Source of the DNA: Bacillus cereus | GTDB taxonomy: Bacteria; Bacillota; Bacilli; Bacillales; Bacillaceae_G | NCBI RefSeq assembly: GCF_025917685.1 | Contig: NZ_CP089518.1 | Span: 597,001-661,000 of the forward strand | Direction of reading: 5' to 3' | DNA: 64,000 nucleotides | In this document: positions 18,542 to 26,800 of the stretch, in pieces | How positions within the stretch are numbered: the first letter of the stretch is position 1 | How the letters are laid out: every line of letters begins with the position of its first letter | The notes under the pieces: generated by a model | Told to the model about the DNA's origin: nothing | Seen by the model: the letters and a program-made list of their open reading frames with translations, nothing else | Database searches by the model: none | Translations under genes and position numbers: made by a program

Positions 18542-18928
18542 ATGAATATATGTAGAGTACATCACGTTGCAATTATTAGTTCAAATTATGAAGTGTCAAA
18601 GGATTTTTATACACGAATATTAGGTTTCAAAGTGATAAATGAAGTATACAGAAAGGAACGAAATTCTTATAAGTTAGATTTATGTGTAGGAGAAGAGTAT
18701 CAAATTGAATTATTTTCATTTCCAAGTCCGCCAAACCGCCAAAGCTTTCCAGAGGCTGCTGGGCTTAGACATTTAGCTTTTGCCGTTACTGATATAGAAG
18801 AAGCTGTTAAACATTTAAACCGATGTGATGTTGAGACGGAATCGATACGTGTTGACGAGATAACGGGAAAAAAATTCGTCTTTTTTCAAGATCCTGATGG
18901 TTTGCCATTAGAATTGTATGAGGACTGA
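18542..18928 (+). CDS. VOC/glyoxalase-like protein (YwkD type)
   Basis: A 128-residue vicinal-oxygen-chelate fold protein. RVHHVAIISSNYEVSKDFYTRILGFKV (metal-ligand His) begins the first module, and LRHLAFAVTDIEEAVKHL with FFQDPDGLPLELYE the second. These are the metal-binding H/E positions of glyoxalase-type enzymes. The substrate is unknown. Two starts are possible: ATG 18512 has the stronger AAAAGGAGA, whereas ATG 18542 (GAGG, 5 bp away) gives the family-typical length and N terminus, and is used here. Confidence 0.85.
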   Translation: MNICRVHHVAIISSNYEVSKDFYTRILGFKVINEVYRKERNSYKLDLCVGEEYQIELFSFPSPPNRQSFPEAAGLRHLAFAVTDIEEAVKHLNRCDVETESIRVDEITGKKFVFFQDPDGLPLELYED

Positions 18929-18995
18929 AAATTGGTGAATTTTATATAGGGTTGCTTTCAAGTAAATGAAGAAACTAAAGTGAAACTTCTTTTTT

Positions 18996-19040
18996 AAAGG
19001 AGGTGTAACTTTAGCTAAGAAAAGCTAAAGAACATATGTG
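18996..19040 (+). promoter_or_regulatory. Hairpin between Shine-Dalgarno and GTG start of the CorC-type gene
   Basis: A strong ribosome site AAAGGAGGTG (18996-19005) is 32 nt before the only sensible start, GTG 19038. The gap holds an 8-bp stem (CTTTAGCT 19009-19016 with AGCTAAAG 19023-19030). Folding it leaves about 10 nt of unpaired spacing, which would be normal. Confidence 0.65.
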
Positions 19041-20336
19041 GATATTTTAAAATTATTGATGGTAGCTGTTCTGATTGCACTAACAGGTTTTTTTGTAGCT
19101 GTAGAGTTTGCAATTATAAAGGTGCGTAGCAGTCGTATTGATCAACTCGTTAGTGAAAAAAGACGAGGCGCATTGGCAGCCAAAAAGGTAACTTCAAATT
19201 TAGATGAGTATTTATCGGCATGTCAGTTAGGAATTACGATTACTGCTTTAGGACTCGGGTGGTTAGGAGAGCCGACGATTAAGCATTTACTCGAACCACT
19301 GTTTTTAAAATTAGATTTATCTCCTGCAATTGCAAGTACAGTTTCATTTATTATTGCATTTGCAGTTATTACGTTTTTACATGTTGTAATTGGTGAACTC
19401 GCTCCAAAGACTTTTGCAATCCAAAAAGCAGAGCAAGTTAGCTTATTATTATCAAAGCCCCTTATTTATTTTTACCGAGTTATGTATCCATTTATTTGGG
19501 CTTTAAATGGCTCTGCACGATTTGTGACAGGCTTATTTGGCTTACATCCCGCTTCTGAACATGAAGTTGCACATTCTGAGGAGGAACTAAGATTAATCTT
19601 GTCTGAGAGTTATGAGAGTGGCGAGATTAATCAAGCTGAATTTAAATATGTAAATAACATCTTTGAATTTGATAATAGGGTAGCAAAGGAAATCATGGTA
19701 CCTCGTACTGAAGTTGTTGGTTTATATGAAGATGAGCCGTTTGAGACACATATTAAAGTAATTGCACAAGAAAAATATACGAGATATCCAGTATTTGGCG
19801 AAGATAAAGATGAAATTATTGGGATGGTTAATGTAAAGGACTTATTTATTCGTTATATGGATGGTAATCGAGATGAAGAGTGTTCGATTACACCATATAC
19901 ACGTCCAGTTATTGAAGTATTAGAAAATATCCCAATCCATGATTTACTATTGCAAATGCAAAGAAAGCGCATTCCATTAGCTGTATTATATGATGAATAT
20001 GGTGGCACAGCAGGGATCGTTACATTAGAAGATATTTTAGAAGAAATTGTTGGAGAAATCCGAGATGAATACGATGAAGATGAACATCCACCAATAGAGC
20101 ATATAAGTGAAGTGTGTAAAATTGTAGAGGGAAAAGTGCTTATTAGCGAAGTAAATGATTTATTTGGCATACATTTGGTCGCTGCTGATGTTGATACAAT
20201 TGGTGGGTGGTTTATGGTACAAAATCAAATCGTTGCTGAGGGGGACATTATTGAGAAACACGGCTTTTCTTTTAAAGTTCTTGAAAAGGATATGCATCAA
20301 ATTAAGCGAGTTGAAATAAAGAAAGTAGAAGAATGA
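19038..20336 (+). CDS. CNNM/CorC (HlyC/CorC) family membrane protein
   Basis: A 432-residue protein. An N-terminal DUF21/CNNM membrane domain (about residues 1-190, with ALTGFFVAVEFAIIKVRSSRID and LGLGWLGEPT) is followed by a pair of CBS domains (about 205-330, KEIMVPRTEVVGLYEDE and RIPLAVLYDEYGGTAGIVTLEDILEEIVGEI). It ends in a CorC_HlyC domain (about 340-425). Homologues are linked to Mg2+ (and Co2+) efflux and Mg2+ homeostasis. The GTG start is supported by the conserved LLMVAVLIALTGFF N terminus; an internal ATG (19059) would cut it. The unusual distance from the ribosome site is described separately. Confidence 0.9.
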   Translation: MDILKLLMVAVLIALTGFFVAVEFAIIKVRSSRIDQLVSEKRRGALAAKKVTSNLDEYLSACQLGITITALGLGWLGEPTIKHLLEPLFLKLDLSPAIASTVSFIIAFAVITFLHVVIGELAPKTFAIQKAEQVSLLLSKPLIYFYRVMYPFIWALNGSARFVTGLFGLHPASEHEVAHSEEELRLILSESYESGEINQAEFKYVNNIFEFDNRVAKEIMVPRTEVVGLYEDEPFETHIKVIAQEKYTRYPVFGEDKDEIIGMVNVKDLFIRYMDGNRDEECSITPYTRPVIEVLENIPIHDLLLQMQRKRIPLAVLYDEYGGTAGIVTLEDILEEIVGEIRDEYDEDEHPPIEHISEVCKIVEGKVLISEVNDLFGIHLVAADVDTIGGWFMVQNQIVAEGDIIEKHGFSFKVLEKDMHQIKRVEIKKVEE

Positions 20337-20514
20337 ATTTTTTATTATATAAACTTTAATAAAAAGGATATATAGAAAAATAAATGTTTGCGCTTTCAAA
20401 AAAGGTGCTTTATAGTGAAGGTGGATACTGAAGAATTCTTTTTAATGATACTCGTATTTTATAGGGCGAATTCTTTGGATAAGGATTTAGAATGAAAAGT
20501 ATAGGTGATGAAAA

Positions 20515-21948
20515 ATGATAGCAACGAAGGATATACGTATAGAAAAAGATTTTTTAGGTGAAAAGGAAGTACCGAGTGTAGCTTATTATGGTGTACAAAC
20601 ATTACGTGCCGTAGAAAACTTTCCGATTACAGGATATCGCATTCATCCGTCACTCATTACGGCAATGGCAATTGTAAAAAAAGCGGCAGCGCTTGCGAAT
20701 ATAGATACAGGTTACTTGGCTAAAGATATCGGACAAGAAATTGTAGAAGCTGCACAAGAGATTATGGATGGAAAGTTCCATGATCAATTTATCGTAGACC
20801 CAATTCAGGGCGGGGCAGGGACTTCAATTAATATGAATACTAATGAAGTAATTGCTAATAGAGCGTTAGAACGTATGGGGTACGAAAAAGGTGAGTATGC
20901 GAAAGTTAGCCCAAACACTCACGTGAATATGGCGCAATCAACAAATGATGCGTTCCCAACTGGGATTCATATTGCAACTCTTATGATGCTAGAAGAACTT
21001 CTTGTTACAATGGAAGAACTTCACTCTGCTTTTCATGATAAAGCAAAAGAGTTTGATCACGTTATTAAAATGGGGCGTACACATTTGCAAGATGCAGTTC
21101 CAATTCGCCTTGGACAAGAATTTGAAGCATATAGCAGAGTGCTAGAGCGTGATATAAAAAGAATTAAACAGTCTCGTCAACATCTATACGAAGTTAATAT
21201 GGGTGCGACAGCTGTCGGTACAGGATTAAATGCAAACCCTACTTATATAGAACAAGTTGTGAAGCATTTACGAACTTTTAGTGGTTTCCCTCTTGTTGGT
21301 GCAGAGCACTTAGTTGATGCGACGCAAAACACAGATGCATATACAGAAGTATCTGCAGCGCTAAAAGTATGTATGATGAATATGTCTAAAATTGCAAATG
21401 ACCTTCGTATTATGGCGTCTGGTCCACGTGTTGGGTTAGCAGAAATTCAATTACCAGCTCGTCAACCAGGTTCATCCATTATGCCAGGTAAAGTAAATCC
21501 AGTTATGGCAGAAGTAATTAACCAAGTTGCTTTCCAAGTAATCGGAAATGACCATACAATTTGCTTAGCGTCAGAAGCTGGGCAATTGGAGTTAAATGTA
21601 ATGGAGCCAGTACTCGTATTTAATTTAATTCAATCCATCAGTATTATGAATAATGGATTCCGTGTATTCCGTGAATACTGTATTAAAGGAATTACAGCAA
21701 ATGAAGAATTGCTGAAGCAATATGTTGAGAAAAGTGTTGGAATTATTACAGCGGTGAACCCTCATATTGGTTATGAAGTAGCATCTCGCATTGCACGCGA
21801 AGCGATTGAAACAGGGAAATCTGTTAGGGAGCTATGTTTAGAGCATGGTGTACTTACAGCAGAAGAGCTTGATATTATTTTGGATCCATATGAAATGACG
21901 CATCCTGAAATTGCTGGTGCTTCTTTATTAAAGAATAAAAAAATGTAA
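20515..21948 (+). CDS. aspA: Aspartate ammonia-lyase
   Basis: Converts L-aspartate to fumarate and ammonia in the cytoplasm. The 477 residues have the fumarase/aspartase superfamily layout: HTHVNMAQSTNDAFPT region near residue 138, GRTHLQDAVPIRLGQEF near 190, and the flexible signature loop GSSIMPGKVNP near residue 320 with the catalytic serine. The N-terminal FLGEKEVPSVAYYGVQT and C-terminal helix match AspA better than FumC. AGGTGATG precedes ATG. It lies alone, not next to asparaginase as in B. subtilis ansAB. TGTTTGCGCTTTCA upstream (20385-20398) is a poor cre match. Confidence 0.95.
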   Translation: MIATKDIRIEKDFLGEKEVPSVAYYGVQTLRAVENFPITGYRIHPSLITAMAIVKKAAALANIDTGYLAKDIGQEIVEAAQEIMDGKFHDQFIVDPIQGGAGTSINMNTNEVIANRALERMGYEKGEYAKVSPNTHVNMAQSTNDAFPTGIHIATLMMLEELLVTMEELHSAFHDKAKEFDHVIKMGRTHLQDAVPIRLGQEFEAYSRVLERDIKRIKQSRQHLYEVNMGATAVGTGLNANPTYIEQVVKHLRTFSGFPLVGAEHLVDATQNTDAYTEVSAALKVCMMNMSKIANDLRIMASGPRVGLAEIQLPARQPGSSIMPGKVNPVMAEVINQVAFQVIGNDHTICLASEAGQLELNVMEPVLVFNLIQSISIMNNGFRVFREYCIKGITANEELLKQYVEKSVGIITAVNPHIGYEVASRIAREAIETGKSVRELCLEHGVLTAEELDIILDPYEMTHPEIAGASLLKNKKM

Positions 21949-21951
21949 TGT

Positions 21952-21985
21952 AAAAAGAACCGATCCATTTGGATCGGTTCTTTTT
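21952..21985. terminator. Bidirectional terminator between aspA and lctP
   Basis: A 15-bp perfect stem (AAAAAGAACCGATCC and complement) and an ATTT loop, flanked by T on one side and A on the other; both convergent genes end within a few bases. Confidence 0.9.
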
Positions 21986-21986
21986 T

Positions 21987-23606
21987 TTAGAAGATATTAA
22001 ATACAGCGTTTAATTGAAGTAAGCTAATAACGGCTAAGAAGATTAAACTGTATTTCATTGCTGTTTTAAATAAGGCAGATTCTTGACCAACTAGTCCAAC
22101 TGCCGCACAAGCAACTGCTACTGATTGTGGTGAAACCATTTTCGCCATTGTACCACCTACTACGTTTAATGCAACGAGTGTAGAAGGAACGATGTTTAAT
22201 TGGTCTGCAGTTACTGCTTGAAGTGGTGCGAATAATGAGCCACTTGATACTACTGATCCTGTAATGAATACGCCAATCCATCCTAAGATTGGAGAAAGAA
22301 CTGGGAATGCATTACCAGTAGAAGAGAATGCAAGTCCAAGTGTAGATGACATACCAGAGTAGTTCTCTACGTAAGCTAAAGCGATAACGCTACAAATTGT
22401 ATATACTGGAGCCTTTAGTTCTTTAATTGTTTCAACCATCAGTTCTTTAATCATTTTACCTTTTACGCGGTAAACGATAAGTGAAACGATAATTGCTAAT
22501 ACAATCGCAGTAGTTGTAGAAGAGAATACATCGAATTTGAAAATAGCTGCGAAAGGTGTATCGGCTTTTGTAATTGGTGTAGTTTTCATAACCATATTAT
22601 GAAGACCAGGGAACTGAATGTTAAATACTAAGTTTGCTAACGCGCCATCCGGAGCAAATAAAGCTTTAATTGGTTTTAAATTAAAGATTGTTACGAATGC
22701 AGTTAAGAATACGAATGGAGACCAAGCATATAAAATTTGATTGAATGTATGAGATTCTTTTTCTTCTTGTTTATCTTCTTTAGCAGAAGATTTTGGCTGC
22801 CAAACACGTAAGAATAATGCAAGAGAGATCATACTTACAACGGCTGCGAAAATATTAGTAAGTTCTGCACCTAAGAAGTAAGTTACAAGGAACTGAGTAA
22901 TTGCGAAAGAAAAACCACTTACAAGAATACCTTGCCAAGTTTCTTTAATACCTTTAATTCCATCGACCATTGAAACAAGTAAGAAAGGTAAAATAATGCT
23001 AATGAAAGGTAAAATAAGAACAGTTTGACGACCTATAGTTAATGCATCTAATTGAGTTAATTGTGCAGGTACTGTAACTGGAATACCCATAGCACCCATA
23101 GCACCACCAGCGATATTTGCTACTAAACAAATACCTGCTGCTTTTAATGGATTAAAGCCCATACCTACAAGTAGTGCAGCTGTAATAGCAACTGGAACAC
23201 CTAGACCAGCTGCGCCTTCTAAGAAAGCACCGAAAGAATAAGCGATTAATAACACTTGTAAACGTTGATCATTTGTAATGCTTGAAATACTATCACGAAT
23301 TATGTTGAATTGCTCTGTTTTAACAGTTAATTTGTAAAGGAAAATTGCTGCGATAACGATAGTACAAATTGGATAAAATCCTGATAGAATACCGAATCCG
23401 GCAGATGCTACAGCTACTGTTGCTGGCATTTTATAAACGAATATAGCAAGAATAATAGCGACAATCACACTGTAAAGACCAGCGATGTAACTTTTCATTT
23501 TGAGTCCCATTAAACAAATGATGAAGCAGAAAATTGGAAGTGCTGCGATTAGTGCAGATAACCAAATATTGTTTAATGGGTCATAAATTTGTGTCCAAGT
23601 ACTCAT
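21987..23606 (-). CDS. lctP: L-lactate permease
   Basis: A 539-residue integral membrane transporter of the LctP family, importing or exporting L-lactate with protons. Seen are YSFGAFLEGAAGLGVPVAITAALLVGMGFNPLKAAGICLVANIAGGAMGAMG (about residues 120-175 as a block) and the C-terminal GWIGVFITGSVVSSGSLFAPLQAV, both family hallmarks. It is transcribed from a near-consensus sigma-A promoter (TTGACA at 23714-23709, 17 bp, TATACT at 23691-23686 on the minus strand). Two perfect Rex-type palindromes sit between promoter and start. NADH-linked control fits lactate handling in fermentation. Confidence 0.95.
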   Translation of the reverse strand: MSTWTQIYDPLNNIWLSALIAALPIFCFIICLMGLKMKSYIAGLYSVIVAIILAIFVYKMPATVAVASAGFGILSGFYPICTIVIAAIFLYKLTVKTEQFNIIRDSISSITNDQRLQVLLIAYSFGAFLEGAAGLGVPVAITAALLVGMGFNPLKAAGICLVANIAGGAMGAMGIPVTVPAQLTQLDALTIGRQTVLILPFISIILPFLLVSMVDGIKGIKETWQGILVSGFSFAITQFLVTYFLGAELTNIFAAVVSMISLALFLRVWQPKSSAKEDKQEEKESHTFNQILYAWSPFVFLTAFVTIFNLKPIKALFAPDGALANLVFNIQFPGLHNMVMKTTPITKADTPFAAIFKFDVFSSTTTAIVLAIIVSLIVYRVKGKMIKELMVETIKELKAPVYTICSVIALAYVENYSGMSSTLGLAFSSTGNAFPVLSPILGWIGVFITGSVVSSGSLFAPLQAVTADQLNIVPSTLVALNVVGGTMAKMVSPQSVAVACAAVGLVGQESALFKTAMKYSLIFLAVISLLQLNAVFNIF

Positions 23607-23631
23607 AATAATGACAACTCCTATCTATTTT

Positions 23632-23649
23632 ATGTGAAGAAATTCACAT
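23632..23649. promoter_or_regulatory. Rex operator, start-proximal
   Basis: ATGTGAA-GAAA-TTCACAT is a perfect 7-4-7 repeat that matches the Rex consensus TTGTGAA-N4-TTCACAA except for the outer base pair. It lies 26 bp upstream of the lctP start. Confidence 0.8.
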
Positions 23650-23652
23650 TAT

Positions 23653-23670
23653 TTGTGAAACTATTCACAA
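23653..23670. promoter_or_regulatory. Rex operator, promoter-proximal
   Basis: TTGTGAA-ACTA-TTCACAA is an exact match to the Rex consensus arms. Its centre is 21 bp from the first site, that is two helical turns, so two dimers could bind on the same face just downstream of the transcription start. Confidence 0.88.
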
Positions 23671-23685
23671 TCAACTTACATGCTT

Positions 23686-23714
23686 AGTATATTCTCCTTC
23701 ACCACTATTGTCAA
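23686..23714 (-). promoter_or_regulatory. Sigma-A promoter of lctP
   Basis: On the minus strand, TTGACA and TATACT are separated by 17 bp, giving a start near 23679, just ahead of the two Rex palindromes. Confidence 0.82.
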
Positions 23715-23777
23715 CGTAAAAAAGTATAATTATTCCATAATAGTATTAAAAGTAACTTTTTGTTCATAAAGTAGACA

Positions 23778-23811
23778 AAAAGCGTAATCAAATTAATTTG
23801 ATTACGCTTTT
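23778..23811 (-). terminator. Intrinsic terminator of the ResA-like gene
   Basis: An extended palindrome (AAAAGCGTAATCAAATT and complement), 17 bp per arm; it ends at the stop codon of the gene and has an A run to its left for the minus strand. Confidence 0.82.
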
Positions 23812-24349
23812 ATAAATTATTTACATATTCTTTCATTTTTTCATATGTCATTGGTCCTACATGCTTATATTGAATGACACCGTTTGAATCGATGACAAAA
23901 GATGTTGGAATACTGATAATTTGATATGCGGCACTTGCCTGTCCTTTCTGATCTAGTAGGACGGGGAAGGTATATTTGTTTTCTTCAAGAAATTGTTTTA
24001 CATTGTTCGGGTCTTTTTCAGTAGCTGTCGCATTTACAGCAACAATTTCAATTCCCATATCTTTAGTATCATGATAAAACTTTTCCATATCAGGCATTTC
24101 TATTTTGCATGGACCACACCAGCTTGCCCAAAAATTCAATATTACTTTTTTTCCTTTATAGTCTGTAAGACGAACTTCTTGACCAGTGGTTGTTTCCAGG
24201 AGGAAATCGAGGGCAACATTGCCAACTTCAGTTCCAATGGGGGTGTTTGATTTTGAAGCTATATCTTCTTGTTTGTCTAATAGGAAGTGATTGGTAATAG
24301 TCCAGCCAACCGCAATGCTAAGTAACGCAATAATAAACCATTTTTTAAT
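23810..24349 (-). CDS. Membrane-anchored thiol-disulfide oxidoreductase (ResA/TlpA-like) with apparent ATT start
   Basis: A 179-residue thioredoxin-fold protein. The N-terminal helix (KKWFIIALLSIAVGWTITNHF) anchors it outside the membrane. The redox site is NFWASWCGPCKIEMPDMEKF (WCxPC, about residues 78-83). VALDFLLETTTGQEVRLTDYKGKKV and IPTSFVIDSNGVIQYKHVGPM complete a ResA/TlpA fold, which reduces extracytoplasmic disulfides. No ATG, GTG or TTG precedes the anchor in frame. AAGGAGGAGG is 7 nt before ATT AAA AAA TGG at 24349, which encodes the family-typical (M)KKWF start. The first standard start (TTG 24139) would remove the anchor and half of the fold. Confidence 0.82.
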   Translation of the reverse strand: MKKWFIIALLSIAVGWTITNHFLLDKQEDIASKSNTPIGTEVGNVALDFLLETTTGQEVRLTDYKGKKVILNFWASWCGPCKIEMPDMEKFYHDTKDMGIEIVAVNATATEKDPNNVKQFLEENKYTFPVLLDQKGQASAAYQIISIPTSFVIDSNGVIQYKHVGPMTYEKMKEYVNNL

Positions 24350-24737
24350 ACTACATCCTCCTCCTTACTTAAATTTCCTTTTTTATCGTAACAAAGAGGT
24401 TAAATATGGTCAAATTACTTTACGATAGGTTATCAATTATAGACTATATTTTACAATATCATTACTGTACATTTCAGTAAGGTGAAAATATAACAAAAAG
24501 CCTGATAAAACAACGTTTGTAAGCAAAGTATCGCTGGCCCTTTATTTTGCTTTTTTATTGTATCATATAGTATAATATTCAAAATCAGGAGAGATTTTTT
24601 CTTGAACTGTGTGCTGATAAAAGTCGGAAAATTTTCTCAGCATTATGGGTTGATAAAGTTATGTCGTAACAGGAAATATAAGAACAGATATATAAATAAA
24701 TAAAAAGAAAATAAAAAATGAAAATGAGGGGAACTTT
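24350..24737. other. Divergent intergenic region between ResA-like and ArsR genes
   Basis: About 390 bases without a convincing gene. It must hold both promoters. A stretch at 24495-24560 (AAAAAGCCTGATAAAAC ... TTTTGCTTTTTT) is weakly structured and might be the end of a small transcript, but no strong stem is present. Confidence 0.45.
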
Positions 24738-25025
24738 ATGAACCAAAACCAATTTGACTGTCGTATTTCAGAAGAAGACGTACAGATGTTAAGAGCATTA
24801 GCTCATCCATTGCGTCTACGTTTAGTAATGGAACTAATGCAGCGTGGAACATGTAATGTAACACAATTACAAGAGGTATTAGAAATTCCACAATCAACTG
24901 TTTCACAGCATTTAACGAAACTAAAGCAAAATAAAGTAGTACGCTTTGAGAGACGCGGGTTAGAAGTGTACTATCAAGTTCATAACGATAAAGTAAGTGA
25001 AGTAGTAAAAACATTATTTTCTTAA
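24738..25025 (+). CDS. ArsR-family transcriptional regulator (PagR-like)
   Basis: A 95-residue winged-helix regulator. MLRALAHPLRLRLVMELMQRG, then LEIPQSTVSQHLTKLKQNKVVRFERRGLEVYYQVHNDKV, is close in pattern to PagR/BigR-type proteins. No metal-site motif (CxCD or the alpha5 D-H-H-E set) is present. It has two cysteines, Cys8 and Cys39, of unknown role. AGGGGAAC precedes the ATG. It is divergent from the ResA-like thioredoxin gene. Its targets are unknown; a redox-responsive role is only a guess. Confidence 0.87.
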   Translation: MNQNQFDCRISEEDVQMLRALAHPLRLRLVMELMQRGTCNVTQLQEVLEIPQSTVSQHLTKLKQNKVVRFERRGLEVYYQVHNDKVSEVVKTLFS

Positions 25026-25045
25026 TTTTTGAATATTATGGAAAG

Positions 25046-25073
25046 AAGACGTGTGAAATATACGTCTTTTTTT
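25046..25073 (+). terminator. Intrinsic terminator after the ArsR gene
   Basis: A 7-bp stem (AAGACGT with ACGTCTT), a 9-nt loop and seven or more T. Confidence 0.78.
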
Positions 25074-25228
25074 ATTTGGAAAGGATGTACTAATAGGAAG
25101 AATTGAGAGCGTATATAGTAGTGCGTCAGAAAGAAACAAACTATTGAAGTGCTAAATTGATGGAATATATTCTGAAGGGATATGAAAAGATAGAAAGGAG
25201 TGTTGTAAGCTAAAGGAGGAATAATATA

Positions 25229-25408
25229 ATGGATGTAAAACGTGTGAAACAGATATTATCTTCTTCAAGTAGAATTGATGTTACATATGAGGGAGTCCCC
25301 GTATGGATTGAGAGCTGTGATGAGCAGAAGGGGAGTGCTCAAGTGTATGACGTATCCAATCCAGGAGAGAGCGTTCACGTGGATGTGACGGCTTTAGAAG
25401 AGAGGTAA
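25229..25408 (+). CDS. sspH: Small acid-soluble spore protein, SspH family
   Basis: A 59-residue gene. The translation [20 protein letters not shown], then GVPVWIE and [17 protein letters not shown], is the SspH family over its whole length. Minor SASP of the spore core, made in the forespore and thought to be sigma-G dependent; I could not identify a clear sigma-G promoter upstream. TAAAGGAGGA is an excellent ribosome site 8 bp before the ATG, and a strong terminator follows directly. It stands as its own transcription unit. Confidence 0.95.
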   Translation: MDVKRVKQILSSSSRIDVTYEGVPVWIESCDEQKGSAQVYDVSNPGESVHVDVTALEER

Positions 25409-25411
25409 TAG

Positions 25412-25445
25412 AAAAGACGCTTCTAATTTTAGAAGCGTCTTTTTT
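25412..25445. terminator. Bidirectional terminator between sspH and dtpT
   Basis: A 13-bp perfect stem (AAAAGACGCTTCT and complement) and an AATTTT loop, followed by T on plus and usable on minus. Confidence 0.9.
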
Positions 25446-25450
25446 ATTTG

Positions 25451-26800
25451 CTATTCCATCATGTGTGCAATTTTCTTAGAGAACATAAGAAGTACTAATC
25501 CTAGCACGATTACGATAACACCGATGCTCGCGAATACTTCTAAATATCCTAAAGATTGAGTGAAAGCAGCTAACTGTCCAGCTAATAAGTTTGCACAGCC
25601 AGTACCAGCTAACCATACACCCATTAATAAAGAAGCTAATTTAAGAGGAGCGATTGCACTTACCATAGATAATCCGATTGGTGATAAGAATAATTCACCA
25701 ATTGTATGGAACATGTAAGTGAACACAATGAACAGTAAGTTTGCTTTCATTGTAATGTTACCTTCATCGCTACCAGTTTTTAAAACAGCTAAAGTTAGAA
25801 TTAAATATCCAACTCCTAGTAAAATCATACCTAATGCCATTTTTGTTGGGATTTTTAAATCACCATTTTTTGTTTTTGAAAGTTTAATCCATAATGCAGA
25901 AACAGGTAATGCTAATAAGATAATGAACAATGGGTTTACAGATTGGAACCAAGGTGTTGGAATTGTAAATCCACCAATTGTACGATCTACGAATTTATCT
26001 GTATAAAGTGTTAAAGAACTACCAGCTTGTTCAAATCCTGCCCAGAAGAATACAACGAAACAAGTTAAAATTAAAATTGCAGCTGTACGTTTTTTCTCTT
26101 GTGCTGTTAAAGGTTTTTTCTCAATTACTTTTGCATTGTTTTCTTTAGATTTTTTTCCGACAACAGTTGTTCCGATAGATCCTAAGTAACGAGGTGCTAA
26201 TGTATTAAATGCAATCTGACCAATGATCATACCGATACAAGCTGTTAAGAATCCGTATTTATAATCTGTGAAATAACCGCAAATGAATGGAGCGATAAAA
26301 GCTCCTAAGTTAATTCCCATGTAGAAGATAGTGAAGGCACTATCACGACGAGAATCGTTTTCGCTATATAATTGACCTAATAAAGTCGAAATATTTGGTT
26401 TGAAGAATCCGTTACCAATAACTAATAATCCTAAGCCTAAGAAAAGTCCAGTTTTAGTGTTCATTGAAAATAGTACAAAGTTACCAAGTGCCATAATGAT
26501 ACCGCCGATGGTAATGGCATGTCGTTTCGTAATGAAATGGTCAGTTAGCCAACCACCAATAATCGGTGTGAAATATACAAACATTGTGAAAAGACCGTAA
26601 ATTTGCACAGCAACTGCTTTATCAAATCCTAAACCGCCACTTACTAAGCTCGTTGTTAAATAAAGAACTAATAAGCCACGCATTCCGTAATAACTAAATC
26701 TTTCCCATGCCTCTGTAAAGAACAACAAATATAATCCTGGTGGATGTTTTTTTGGTGATTGTTGCTCTCCAGCTTTGTCTAATTTTAAAGCTGCATCCAT
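25451..26800 (-). CDS. dtpT: Proton-dependent di-/tripeptide transporter (POT family)
   Basis: A 449-residue membrane protein with about 12-14 helices. FFTEAWERFSYYGMRGLLVLYL (E-R-F-S-Y-Y-G motif of helix 1, the ExxERFxYY proton-coupling signature) and FYMGINLGAFIAPFICGYFTD (PTR2 signature) identify the family. Imports di- and tripeptides with protons. GGGGGAAAC stands before the ATG. A CodY-like site (27012-27026) lies far upstream, which would fit nitrogen control of peptide uptake. Confidence 0.94.
   Translation of the reverse strand: MDAALKLDKAGEQQSPKKHPPGLYLLFFTEAWERFSYYGMRGLLVLYLTTSLVSGGLGFDKAVAVQIYGLFTMFVYFTPIIGGWLTDHFITKRHAITIGGIIMALGNFVLFSMNTKTGLFLGLGLLVIGNGFFKPNISTLLGQLYSENDSRRDSAFTIFYMGINLGAFIAPFICGYFTDYKYGFLTACIGMIIGQIAFNTLAPRYLGSIGTTVVGKKSKENNAKVIEKKPLTAQEKKRTAAILILTCFVVFFWAGFEQAGSSLTLYTDKFVDRTIGGFTIPTPWFQSVNPLFIILLALPVSALWIKLSKTKNGDLKIPTKMALGMILLGVGYLILTLAVLKTGSDEGNITMKANLLFIVFTYMFHTIGELFLSPIGLSMVSAIAPLKLASLLMGVWLAGTGCANLLAGQLAAFTQSLGYLEVFASIGVIVIVLGLVLLMFSKKIAHMME

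Noticed and set aside
20384..20398. cre-like ATGTTTGCGCTTTCA upstream of aspA
   Set aside because: Two mismatches in the AA core positions; left as a remark only.
23993..24250. 85-codon plus-strand ORF opposite the ResA-like gene
   Set aside because: Shadow of the thioredoxin-fold coding sequence; no ribosome site.
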